This document shows positions 24,176 to 35,420 of a stretch of 64,000 bases of DNA, one piece after another. This stretch comes from Cryptomeria japonica (lineage: Eukaryota > Streptophyta > Pinopsida > Cupressales > Cupressaceae): contig NC_081406.1 in the NCBI RefSeq assembly GCF_030272615.1, forward strand, positions 396,142,439 to 396,206,438, written 5' to 3'. Numbering within the stretch: position 1 is the stretch's first letter; every line of letters starts with the position of its first letter. The notes beneath the pieces were generated by a model. That model searched no databases, had not been told where the DNA came from, and saw only the letters and a list, made by a program, of their open reading frames with translations. A program made the translations under genes and the position numbers.

Positions 24176-24829
24176 CTAAAAGTTATCTATATCTGATTGG
24201 AAGAAACATGTTGTCTCATTTGAATCAACTTCTTCTATCAAGTAGAATGATCCTGTCTCTCTACTAGTCCTTACATTTTCCCCTTTTATCAGGCTGGTTG
24301 CATATGACAGATCTAACTGAACATATCCCCCTACCAAATTTGACCATTGCCTTGATAATAACATCGCATAACTTAGAGGCACTTGAACAACTGTGATGTC
24401 TATTTTATATGATGAATCTGGGCATGTTGGAAATAGAAACTCCACATTCTTCATAATTCCAACAACTGGGACTGATCTATTATCCATAGCATAACATTTC
24501 CCATAGGGAGTGTCTACATGCATCCCAAGTTCCTTCATGACATCTTCTGGCATTATGTTCATGGTTGCACCTAAATCTATCATACAATTCTTAACCATTT
24601 TATTGTTAATCAACAAGGTTAGATAAAAAGGATCAACCTGGGTAAGATTCTTAGTGATAGAAGTTCCCAAATAGACAACACATGGATCTTTAGCTATTGG
24701 CTTATGATCCTCTTTATTAACTTCACCAACATTAGACAAAATCTTGATTGTTTCATTTTTGTAATCAGGAAATTTCATTACTTCAAGAAAGGGCAAAGAT
24801 ACTTTCACCTGCGATAAAGCCTGAGACAT
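24176..24829 (-). pseudogene. Aspartic protease of giant-LTR element
   Basis: An open frame of 217 codons. It has KNCMIDLGATMNIMPEDVMK, the D-L-G-A variant active site typical of the Athila/Tat branch, where other gypsy elements have D-(S/T)-G-A. Further on YAMLLSRQW matches the conserved (I)LGR.W-like end of retropepsins. Upstream, LGTSITKNL and FYLTLLINN are the flap-side strands. This piece looks nearly intact apart from its missing connection to neighbours. Confidence 0.85.
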
Positions 24830-25349
24830 AAATGATCCACAATTAGAAAGTGGCTTACTAATTTATTTCCTTTCAATTGGTCTTGCCAATTTAGGGGGTT
24901 CTATTTGTTTGACCTTTTCTGCTGCACCCTCCTTTCCTCATTGGCGATGGGGTCTTTTTTTCCACTATCTTTAGGAACCTTTGCAAATATCCCAGATGGC
25001 TTACCTTGCTCTAGGTTCACTGTTTTGTTCCTTAGCTGATAATTACTTTTTGCCTATGCTACTGTTGTCACAGTATAAGCTTTCTTTTCTTCATCTATTA
25101 AATTTCTTAAGGAATTCACTGGTTCTTCATCATGGAACAACCTCCTCAAGGCTGGGGTGTCCACATCATCATTAGTGAAAACTTTTTATACACTATACTG
25201 TTGGCTCTCTCTCCTCCATTATACATCTGATGACTTCTCATCATCATATGAATCCTCACCCCTACCCCAAAATGGATCTAATGAAAGCACATTCATTGTT
25301 GGCTCATACTCATCCTCATGGTCCTTTTCTTCTACAAAACCTTGATCAA
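24830..25349 (-). other. Degenerate linker between Gag and protease
   Basis: The frames here are broken and no domain is seen. Short plus-strand frames in this stretch lack any support. Confidence 0.5.
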
Positions 25350-27106
25350 TCATACATTGTTCTGCAACATGGGGAAATTGAAAATTTCACACCATGGATA
25401 TTCCTCCATGAAATTGTTTACTTTTTTCAATGGGTTAGGAGTTTCTTTGTTTAGATTAGCATTCATTGGCTTACCATCTTTCCAGTTTATGTTATATGGA
25501 ATGTCGTGCAATCTTAGCCTATTATAATTCGTTGGCTTATTGTTTCTATATGGGGGTGTCTTCTCATTATACTTTTTCTTACCCTTCATATCTTTCAGCA
25601 TGTCCATGATTTGGCTAAACTCATCCTTTTTTGTTGCTCTGGGATTATATAATTTTGGATCATCTCTCTTGCCAATTCTCCCAGCAGCTTTTTTGTTACT
25701 TTCAATGGTGGTGGCTATCTTAAATGCTTGCTACAAGGTGGTAGGCTTATGAGATAGAATCTCATAGTGAGTCTTGTTGTCAAAAGCACTCAAATAAAAA
25801 TCAATCATAAATAAATCAATAGGTCTAATATCCCTTGGTATTCTATTAAGCACTTTATTAAACCTCTTATTAAATTCAAAGACTGATTCATTTTGATTCT
25901 TCCTTATGCTTGTCAACTCATGAGCTGCAAATGAAGTATCATTATGGTCTCCAAACTCTTCCAAGAATAGTGTCACAATCTCCGGCCAGCTGCCAATGCA
26001 CCTATCAAGAAGATTTATGTACCATTCTCATGCATCCTCCATTAGAGACTGAACAAATAGTTTCATAAAAACATCTTCATAAGGGACTTCAAATTCTTTA
26101 ATGGTATTTTTTACATTTATTACATGGTGTTCTGCAGAATCAGTTCCATTTCCTGTGAACTTAGGGATGGCTAACCTTAAATCATTTAAAATTTGGTTTG
26201 GATATCCAACTATCCCACTAAAATCCAACTGTTTATACCTTTCAATGGTCATAGGTGGTCTGCCACCATAATTGTTAGTTTGATAGTTTCTATTTCCTCC
26301 ATTATTACCGTTATTTCCATTGTTGCCTCCACCACCATTTTGATTATTTTTATTTCCATTTCCATTGTTTCCATTACCGTTGTTGCCATAATTTCCATTA
26401 TTACCACTGTTAACTCTATTGTCACTTACATTGTTGGTCCTATCTCTATTATTCCAGTTACCAATAATTCCCCCACTGCTAATTCTTCTTTCATCATTAT
26501 GATTATTTCCTTGTCTATTATTATACTAGCTTTTATTCTCATTGTAGGGTATATTTTTCCATCTATCCTCTTTTTATTATTATCCAAAACATTAGACAAT
26601 GGATTATTATAGATCCTAAATGGTTGTTCCATGTTTCTCATGTGAGGGGGACTATACCTAGGGGTTGTTAGTCTATTTCCCTCACCTCTTCCCTTTTCTT
26701 CTTCAACCATGTTTGACTTAGGGCTTTGAACAACATCCCTTTCTAGTCCGAGCTTCTACAATACCCAATCTGGTTGTCTCTTAAGAGCCTTTGCCATTTC
26801 AGATTCATCTCCATTTAAGTCAACCATTTTAAGTATAATTGCATCCCACTACCTCTCCTCCTGTTCTTCAGCAATCAGGGTTTCATTCCGGCCTCCATTA
26901 TTATCTTTTGCATTTAAGGTATAGAAAGGATTTTCCTCCAAAGTTTCAAATTTATCACCAGATGAAGAGCCATCCTCTCTACTAGGAAACTTCTTATAAC
27001 CCCCGAATGCCATACTTGGTGTTGATTTATTTTCTTTGTATCTTTTCTTTGGTCTCAACTGAACAAGATTATCTTGTCCCTTGTGCAGAGACCTTCTCCC
27101 CTGCAT
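25350..27106 (-). pseudogene. Gag of giant-LTR element, Asn/Gly-rich
   Basis: Starts at ATG 27106 (MQGRRSLHKGQDN). A basic N-terminus is followed, at about 26270-26470, by a low-complexity tract of NNGNGN and GNNGN type. The Gag core (retrotransposon gag family) then reads IPKFTGNGTDSAEHHVINV, VFMKLFVQSLMEDA, stop, EWY, and FLEEFGDHNDTSFAAHELTS with NESVFEFNKRFNKVLNRIP. A C-terminal remnant YPWCEIFNFPMLQNNV resembles a Cys/His knuckle whose second Cys, His and last Cys are gone. Stops at about 26850, 26543, 26028 and 25731. Confidence 0.85.
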
Positions 27107-27291
27107 TAACCTTATTGATAAATTCCTAGGGTTTCTCTTAATTTCTCAAAATACCAATTATTATTCATGTATTAGATGTAGAGTCACCACCTCCTAAGAG
27201 GAATAATATATTTTTCTTAATCTTCTGGGCTCTTTCCACCAGTAGAATCTGAAACAAACCACCAAAGATTTTGAACAATTCTTATGACAAC

Positions 27292-27309
27292 TCCCCAATA
27301 GAGTCGCCA
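27292..27309 (-). other. Primer binding site, TGGCGACTC type
   Basis: On the minus strand TGGCGACTCTATTGGGGA follows the 5' LTR after GAT. It starts TGG as required for pairing with a tRNA CCA end, and resembles sites attributed to an Arg tRNA in Tat/Ogre-lineage elements. The tRNA identity is from memory. Confidence 0.7.
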
Positions 27310-28352
27310 ATCTGTTGGTTCCCAAAACCATAAATTTTAAATCCTAGAGTTTTGCCAAATCTCCTACTGATTTCTCAATCAACCTTAGCCAACAAATAGG
27401 AATAGTCAAAGACCAAATTCCTCTAAACTTTAGGCTCCACTAGACCTAGGCGGGTATACCTTAATCTCCAAAGCACAAAGAGACTTCTTTATAGTAAATT
27501 TAAACTTATCAATTTAGCTATTTGCAGGAATGGCAAAATGTTTCCTGTAACTATACTTTATTGTGTTATTTTAACTTGCTTTAATCTGAAAACTTGAAAG
27601 TAATTAGTAGTCAATGAATGCTTATAAAAGAATGTTGTTGGAACCTTAAGTAATTATGAAGAAACAATACTGATAGAAATATGAAGTATGTTTCCTTGAC
27701 GAGGACCTTATGCACACCAAATTTACTCACAGAAAACTAATAATAGACCAATGCCTTATCTGACAATTTATATGTTACTTAGTGGATGAATATTTGCAAT
27801 CAACTTTGGAGAGAGTTTGAAAACCATACAAATATGCAAGACTATCAATGCAATGGTTTCATTATGTGTTACAAGAATAACAAAAAAATTATGTTTCCTA
27901 CACAACAACATGTGATGGCACACTGCAACAAATCTTAATTAGATTTATCCAAAGAAATTGATTCATCAACACCATGTAACAAAAAATGATTTGAAGATAA
28001 AGACAACAAATCTTATATATTAATTTTGGAATAAAAAGGTATACAAAACTTTCAGACTCACAAGTACTTCATGATATACTTGCTTGCACAAGATGACTTT
28101 TCATTTCTACAAACCTATTTTACATAACACTACTAGTCCCAGCAGACTAGCTGTAAGATAGGAGTTTTTCCTTATTCCGTTCTCCTTCCTATATTCAAAA
28201 ATAATTCCCTATAAATATGTGACTCAAAAGGCATAAATGAAAAGATACACCCTTTCATTAATACAAACTAAAGCTGATAAAAATCTAACTAATAACTCCC
28301 TAACTTCTATAACAACTAACAATATTACAAAACACAATACAATTGACACAAG

Positions 28353-31287
28353 TTAACTTTGGCCATCTAGGACCAAGCCACATTTCTGAATATGCCGAAG
28401 GTAGGCCTCATCCTTGTAAGTGTTGGAGTTGAAGACGATATCCCACACTTCCATCTCTATAGTCACAAATTTTTCCAACTGATCCATTGTCTCTGCCATA
28501 TCCAAGGTGTCAGTCCGTGCAATACCCAGGGAAGCATTAAGTAATGAGTGACATTCTATAATCCATACATTCTTGTCCTTAATCTACCCTATTTCATCCA
28601 TCACCTTTGGAATATCATGCTGCATAATTTCCTGACAATCATCATATTCAACCTTCAAGGCTGCATCAAACTTCTCATGTTTTTTCATCAGTCTCTGGAT
28701 TTTTTCAATAATAGCAATGTCTGTCTGACCAGCCTTCTTGTCCTGTAGGAGCATATGTAATATGTCAGAAAGTCTCTTATGTGAAAAACTGTTATCCATA
28801 TTCTTCTAGTAAACTGTCCAGAAGTCTTAAGGAACTCTATTTAATTTTTCAAATCTCTTTGATAGTAAGACACATGTTGTGTCTGCCCTTATGTTCTGCA
28901 TTCTCTCCTTCAACTTCTTATTTTCTTTATGTGATTCCTTGCACTTCTTCTTTAGTTTTGATTCATCTTCTATTTGGGGTACAAGCTGGCCTCTACTTCT
29001 CAAGAGTTCTTCTTATAAGGACTTATATTTCCCTGTCTCTCTTGCCAACATCTTCATATGTGCCTTATTTAATTTGGAAATGTCAATTCCCATATCCGAT
29101 GTGACCATGGGATCCACTTCACCAACCTTTAATTTCATCATGTGACTGAAGGCCTTGTCCACATCTATAATCTTAGACCTCTTATTTGGAGGATAGAGGG
29201 CCCACAAAAGAATAGCCTCATCATCTGGATCATATCTTGATCCAATGAAAATATCATTTAGGCCCTAAATGTCTAACTTGAAATCTTTCTTATCTGAATG
29301 CAATAGGATATCAAAAATAAAGGATGCACTAAGGTCCCAGCCTGGAAAGAGAATGATCTCTGCCTCTACAAGAAGCTTCCTTTCCCTTTGAGGGGTCATG
29401 CCTTCTAATTCTTCATTAATCTTTTTCTTTAGCTTTCTAAGCATCCCTGCCTCATTTTTTGGTGTCACGTCTAGCATTGCTTCTCTTAACCTCTTTCCTT
29501 TAAAATGATATAAGAAGGACTTAAACTCCTTCAACCTAATAAAATCATCATCTGACACAAAATATGTATTCTCATCTAGCCTAACATCCAGATTAACATT
29601 CATCCTTGCAATGATTTTGTCTTATGCTTCAACTTCTTCTTCCTTATCAGGCATTTTAAATATTGAAATAGCCTCATTCTCACCTGATTCACTCTTAGCT
29701 TCTTCTTCTTCATCCATCTCCTACAGTCTTTGTCTTTTTTCTTCCAATTTCTGATTTAAATCCTGAAAAATTCATAGGGCTTCTTTAGACTCCTTGTTTC
29801 TAAAGATATCCAAGGCTTCAACATGCTCACGAAAATAATCACCAAGATTCTGCTTTTTTTTTCTCTGGTGTATATAGCCCTTTGGGTCATAATTTTTTCT
29901 ACTTGCATTCTCAAAGATTATAATCTTCTATTAACCTCCTATCAATAACTTCATACGCCTTTGTGGATACAATGGTAAAATCACCAAAATGCAGAGTCTT
30001 AGGTAAAAAGACTTGCTTGTGAGCACCCCCAAAATGATGTGCATTAGAGACACTTATTTGTCGCACAATCTCTAGGTAAGAAATTCAGTTTGGCATAGGC
30101 TTTGGTAGCACATAGGGAGCACCTTCAAATCCAGAAACGCTAACATATGTGAAGTTTTGGCATACATACCAATAACCCCAATTATGATTCACCCTTGTAT
30201 CTCCATGCTCATGGGGTCTAAGGAATCTTTTAATTTCTTCATAAAATGATCCATCATAAGAGACCCCAAAAGCTCTGTATAATGGTTCAACAAAAAAGTC
30301 CTCAAATTTGAAAAAATGAGATCTCATGAACAAAGAATCCCACAGTGATACCCACAACTACACTGGCTGCTCCTGCCCATCTTTACCATGAACATTTAAT
30401 TTCAATTCTTCAGGCCACAACCCCCTGGGTCGTCCATAAAACAAGATAATATGCATCAACAATGAATAAATCTTAAAAGATTCATCGGGGTTATTCTGAA
30501 GACTTAAAAAACTCTCATGCATCTTCTCAACAATGTAGGCAACATAATCAAACTGTCTTGGCTCATGCATTTGCATATCTGTAGCAAGTACCAAAGGTCC
30601 TAGAACCTCAACTCCTCCCACTTGACCACATGACATATATGTATACTATAGATGCTACCTGAAAATGTTGATGTCAAACAGGGGCCCATCTTCATCTATC
30701 AACTTCCCTTTCTCAGCCTTATGTATGCCCAAATTCCACCCATTATATACAGTGTCCATCTTCGTATATTCTTCTTCCAGTTTCTCAAAAGACAGAGGCA
30801 CATCAGATTCAAAACCAAGACCAAAAACCTCATGAATGGTAGCTACTAATAGATGGATGAATGGAACGCCATTTGGTAATTAGATACAACTTTTTGTGGA
30901 ATTATAAGCCCTAGCCATTGTTTTCATCAGTTGAATATTTACAAAGACATTAGGGATCACTAGTTTACCTAATCCAGTTGTCCATGGGTTTGAGAGTTGG
31001 GTTGGCTTGCTCCTTTGTGAATAATTATATAATAACAATTCATGGCCTCTAACTCTGGTCCAAACATCACCAATTTCCTTAAATTCATCTTCTAGCTAGT
31101 CACGGATAGGCAAACTAGCCTTAGATCTTCCAGACTTGGCTCCTGGTGAGCCCATCTGGTCAATCATGTCTTGATTTAACCGCTTCTATGCACCTTCTCC
31201 ACCTTTAGACTTCTTTGAGTCACTCTCAGAAATCTCAATGACCTTCTTGTTGCCTTTGGAACTAGAACCCTTCACATTTGAATCCTT
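28353..31287 (-). pseudogene. LTR-encoded long frame, copy 2 (about 978 codons)
   Basis: Same frame as in the left LTR, here uninterrupted by insertion. The start codon is AAG where copy 1 has ATG. The first residues (DSN.EGSSSKG.KKVIE) are otherwise alike. Readable segments in order: NPWTTGLGKLVIPNVFVNIQ, HEVFGLGFESDVPLSFEKLE, FDYVAYIVEKMHESFLSLQ, LWPEELKLNVHGKDGQEQPV, SLWDSLFMRSHFFKFEDFFV, NAHHFGGAHKQVFLP, DVRLDENTYFVSDDDFIRLK, IIDVDKAFSHMMKLKVGEVD, a Lys/Glu coiled coil, and a C-terminus YLRHIQKCGLVLDGQS then TAA at 28353-28355. About ten stops are scattered, mostly not shared with copy 1. Unknown function; no recognised enzyme motif. It would be translated from the 5' leader of the genomic RNA if the upstream TATA is the promoter. 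Confidence 0.72.
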
Positions 31288-31370
31288 CAAGCTTTCTGAA
31301 ATTCAATTTTTTTGCAGTTTAGTTTCGCTTTAATCTCTTTGTTTGCCTCAATCTCTTTGCTCTGAAAATT

Positions 31371-31380
31371 CCTTTATATA
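31371..31380 (-). promoter_or_regulatory. TATA box in LTR, copy 2
   Basis: TATATAAAGG on the minus strand, about 85 bases before the start of the LTR frame. It is conserved in position with 18863-18874. If it is the LTR promoter, U3 is about 1.6 kb and the R-U5 part about 4 kb, so the long frame lies in the transcript leader. Confidence 0.6.
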
Positions 31381-31539
31381 GACTTCCATATATAGATTTA
31401 ATACATAAGGAGCATTTACTCAATTCAAATGGTGTTATTTTTCCTCGTGCAAGCACAGAACTATCCATTGCCTATATTTAATAATGGTGGGTGGATTCGT
31501 TAAAATCAGATTTTGCAACGGCTAGTTGACCTAACTCCT

Positions 31540-32605
31540 CCCGATGATTCAATCACTTGGTGCCACCCATCTTTTTGATCGGCATAGGTCTCCCCGATCA
31601 CTCCATTGGGAATCAATGTAGCTCATTTACCCTCATTCCGATGGTTATAACATCCCTGATGGCTCTACCTTCTAGCTAGGATTTTCTTTCACCTTTATGT
31701 CACATCAACGTAGGTCATTCCGATGTATCCTCCTATTCTTTTGTAGTATTCTGCCCATCAAGTATTGGCATAGCTCCACATATGCTCCTCTGATGGTTTA
31801 AGTTATCCCGATGAGTCCTCCTTCGTAGTCCACAACTTGTTTGTTACATCGGGTCACCTTATCGGGTATCAGAACAACTCATTTTATGTTTCTCTGATGA
31901 CTCGATGTCCTCTCCTTCACACTTATGTATCTTTTTACTTCTCCGATCTATCAACATATGTTTACCCAATGTGATCTCCTTGTTTGCACCTATCTCCACT
32001 TTCTCATCAGGTATTGGTGTAACAAAAATGGTCTCCTCCCAATGTGACAATGATATCCCGATGACTTTGACTTCAATCGGTGTAACTTTTCCCGATCAAG
32101 TCTCATTCTTTGTGCTCGGCTTGTCTTTCTCATTGAGTATCGGCATAACCTAAAACAACTCTCCTCGATGGTTTTAAGTTACCCCGATGACTTAGCATTC
32201 TCCTCCTTTTGGTATCGCCTCATCGGAGTAGGTTAGGCCAATAACACTGCCTTTGCCATCTAGTCCATTAGGTATCAGGGTAGCGTAAGATGACACTTTC
32301 TAATGACCTGATGATATTGTCAACAAGTATTCTGCTCCATCTGACATTGGCATTAGTTATGCCGATAACCTCATCGGGTGTCGGGGTAACTTTTTCCCTA
32401 TGCTTTCAATAGTGAACACTATGCCGATGACTCCTTCTTGTTGTGCTATCGGTGTAGCTTTTCCTGATGGATTACTAACTCTCCCAACTTTTGTTTGCCG
32501 ATCTCACCTTGAGAAAATGCTATCGAACTCATCGGTGTGAGTTATGTCGATCAACATGCACCTTTTTCTCCTTAAGAAATCTTATCGGGGCGACTTACAC
32601 CGATA
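31540..32605 (-). promoter_or_regulatory. U3 repeat field of CCGATGA/TCATCGG words, copy 2
   Basis: Same crowded words as at 19040-20105: for example CCCGATGA, CATCGGGT, GTCGGGGTAAC and GCCGATAACCTCATCGGG. Individual sites differ between the two LTRs by CG-to-TG or CA changes, as expected for methylated CpG decay. Confidence 0.55.
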
Positions 32606-32989
32606 AACAATTTTATATTTCATGAAGAGAAGGCTTTCTTTCACAAATGTGACTCTCCACAACCATACTAATGGACTTCTAGAGCACTGAAAACATCTCT
32701 GAGTGCACTCATGACCCTGCTTCTATGATGAACCCTAAAATATGCTCTTTCTATGCAAAGACTGTCATTATGAAGATTATCACAATGTCATCATACTTAA
32801 TGCCATCCCTTAATATTCCCAGGTGATACTTGTTCATGTAGATTCAGGATACAATTGGATTCCTCTAACACATCAACATATCTCCTGCACATGCAATCTA
32901 GTAGTAAATGCCCTCATGATGAAAATATACATATAAGACATCAATAGATAGCACAAAATATTTTTGCAAAAATATGTGCTAACAGGACC

Positions 32990-33562
32990 ATTAGTCATAG
33001 AATTTTATGTTTAGATGTGGTGGGTTATATTTTATAATATAAACTTTAGTGTTTTATTCTTAAAAATGATAGGAATACGGACACTTGGCCAGATTTTATA
33101 GCTTTAAGTTTTCAAGGTTCATTTGTTACTCAAATGCACTAGTCATATGATGTCATTTTAATCCAATGGTTGGTATATCTCTAAAATTTTGTAAAGGTTG
33201 TTAGTCTTTCCCATTGTGTAATTGGTTGGTGGTCTACAATAATTGTCAACAAGCAGTGGGCTCCTTTATTTTCACACATATCATCATAAGGAAAAATAAT
33301 ATATTTGTGACATCATTATATCCACTATTTTATTTTTCCTCGCATATCTAAAGAGTTCAATCAATTTTATAATATAATTTTATCACGACATTGATTGAGG
33401 GACTATTTTTTACAACTAGGTGGTCCTCAATTTTGTAATACAAGTTAATGTTTAATACGTGTGAGTATCATCCAACTGATCACATATTGGATCATCTAAT
33501 GAATTGTTTTCCTTCCCTAGGTTGTTGTATATTATTAGTTTTATCAGTATACCAATATATAG
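32990..33562. other. Spacer with no recognised feature
   Basis: AT-rich flank between two LTR elements. No motif or repeat partner seen. Confidence 0.6.
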
Positions 33563-35190
33563 TGTGGGCATCTAAAAATGGTCAACACTTGTGGTGCCAT
33601 ACTTTAACATGTTCATGTGACCTTCTTTGGGGTTTTTGCATCTTATTGATATTTACTCTATGTAGCACATTCGATCTTCTTTATTTGTCAACATTGTGTC
33701 TTTTCTTCTGCATCTCTTTCCTATTCGATTCTATTTCTCTTTCTTTTGAATTAGGTCTTGTCAATGTCATCTTTGAATTGCAATCATTGGTCGTAATCAA
33801 TTTTGTCATGTCAATTGGACATCATCAATCCTAATGTGTATTGAATTAGGGTTTTGTCCTAGATTTCAATCATTTTCAATCATCTTTAATCAATTGTCAA
33901 TCAATTTTGATCACTTTTGAATCCTCTTTCAATTGTCAATTATTAGTCAATCTTGTCAATTTGTGATCGATTCGTCATCGGTCTTTGTCAATCTTATTAT
34001 CATGTCAACTTTCATCAAATCAACCTTTTTATCAATCTTTGATTGATTCGTCCTTGATCTCAACCAATCATCAATTTTCATCAATTTTGGATTGACTAGT
34101 CATTGATCCTTTGTCATTTGTAGTCTATCAATTTGGTCCTCTGGTCAATCTTGGTCAATTTGTCATTGATCTTCATCAATCAATATCGATTCCTTGTCAA
34201 TTATCAAGTCTTTGTCATTTTGTCCTTTTTATTGCAATCTTTATCCACTTCAATCTTGTATTGACCTAATTTTGTTTCTAATTCATCCTAGGGTTTAATG
34301 ATTTATTCATTTAATCCTACTAGCCTCCCTTTGTAGGTTAAGTGAATTTATTCACTTTTCCTAGGTCCTTCTTGTCACAATTAAATGTTTCATTTAATAG
34401 GCTAAGTTGTCTTTGTGGATCAATTCATTAATTAATGTCTCCTCTTCCTATTTCCTAATTTTCTAGTTTCTTTAATTTCCCCTTTTCCACCTAATTTGCT
34501 ATTTTTTTGAATTTTGAATTTCCACTAATTTTTCCATCCTAACTTTTCCCACTAATTTCTCCTCCTAATTAGCTCCCCTTTTTGTGCTCAGTCATGTCAT
34601 TATTTGTGAGGCTATTTTTGTGGCTAATTTGTCATATGATTTGGGAGCTATTTCTCCTCAATTCATGTCATATGTCATGAAGCAAATTTTGTGCATAATT
34701 GTGTCATAATTGATGTGCATAATTTGCTCTCAATTTGTCATATTTTCACATCGCAACTTATCAATCAATTTGTTATGAATTTTGTCATTCAATTAGGCCA
34801 TTTTCAATTCAATTTGCCTTCTTGAATCAATCATTCTAATTTCATGATCCTCATCAAATTACCTATAAATTGAGCACTATTTTCTTCAATCATTTTAACA
34901 ACCATGCTTCAAGTACCCATACATTGTTGTTTTCATCTCACAATCTTGCTTCCAACTTTATTTTACTTGCAATTGCATTTGTAGGTGAAATCCACAAAAT
35001 CTCATTTGAAGGTGAAATAAGAATGATGGAGGTCAATGGAGGCAACATCTATGTTTGTTATGGTTTGCACTTTTGATGTTTATTTTTCATTCTTCTATTG
35101 AATGTATTAGGATTGGATTTCATTAGAAATTAGGTTTTTGGTTTCCTAATGTTTGTGCTTTTGATGCTTTGCCCTATTTTCCTAGTTACA
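33563..35190 (+). repeat. 5' LTR (about 1.63 kb)
   Basis: Starts TGTGGGCATCT. The end is placed at CCTAGTTACA (35181-35190), just before a conserved-looking TTTTCTAGTGAACCCGACGTG. 33860-34260 is a cryptic repeat of TCAATC and TTGTCAA words. The end position is inferred, because the partner LTR is truncated. Confidence 0.65.
34863..34872 (+). promoter_or_regulatory. Possible LTR TATA box
   Basis: CTATAAATTG in an otherwise suitable position in the last quarter of the LTR. It has no partner in the truncated 3' LTR, so it is weakly supported. Confidence 0.4.
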
Positions 35191-35216
35191 TTTTCTAGTG
35201 AACCCGACGTGAACTA
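35191..35216 (+). other. Possible primer-site region GAACCCGACGTGAAC
   Basis: Sequence just inside the 5' LTR. It does not begin with TGG, so either the LTR boundary is slightly off or priming is from an internal part of a tRNA. Not assigned to a tRNA. Confidence 0.35.
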
Positions 35217-35308
35217 ACTAATTTTCTGTCTTTTGAGTGTTTTTGAGGTGTTTGCAAGTTGAATTCAAAGAAAATAGACCCTTGTAAGCTATTTCAAGTC
35301 GTATGCAT

Positions 35309-35420
35309 CTGTGCAGGGACTTACTATGCCTATGCAGAGAGTTCATGTGCCTATGCTTCAACTTCCTATGCCTGTGCTTAAATTTCTTGCACCTATGCTT
35401 CAAGTTCTTGTGCTCATGCA
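35309..35420 (+). repeat. 21-bp minisatellite, array 1
   Basis: About five units of a 21-bp motif like TATGCTTCAACTTCCTATGCC. Because 21 is a multiple of three it stays open and would encode repeats such as LCFNFLC. Arrays 2 and 3 (36036-36138, 51346-51455) are the same family. Confidence 0.75.

Larger units (their letters stand above)
7933..32984 (-). mobile_element. Giant-LTR Ty3/gypsy element, Tat-like
   Basis: Bounded by perfect 5-bp duplications GGACC (7928-7932 and 32985-32989). The 5' LTR is on the right (27313-32984, 5672 bp). The 3' LTR on the left (7933-20486) has the same content plus a 6.87-kb nested chromovirus. The internal region (20487-27312) holds, in minus-strand order, primer site, Gag, protease, archaeal-type RNase H, reverse transcriptase, native RNase H and integrase. 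The protease (DLGATMNIMP), the additional RNase H and a primer site starting TGGCGACTC point to the Tat branch. LTRs of 5.7 kb are at the extreme of the known range, and each carries a long sense frame. All coding parts are broken. Confidence 0.9.
27313..32984 (-). repeat. 5' LTR of giant-LTR element (5672 bp)
   Basis: Uninterrupted LTR with TG...CA ends (minus strand TGTTAGCAC ... ACCAACA). It pairs with 7933-20486. On the minus strand it consists of U3 (32984 to about 31380), a TATA box, a long frame (31287-28353), and about 1 kb of downstream sequence before the primer site. The part 27313-28352 shows no coding signal. Confidence 0.92.

Noticed and set aside
26193-26612. 139-codon hydrophobic plus-strand frame (Ile/Val/Ser-rich), possible membrane protein
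   Set aside because: It is the antisense shadow of the Asn/Gly-rich Gag tract. Its hydrophobicity follows from the complementary codons.
33448-33834. 128-codon plus-strand frame, Cys/Leu-rich
   Set aside because: It straddles the LTR boundary at 33563 and is hydrophobic by T-rich composition only. Its partner in the 3' LTR is not open.
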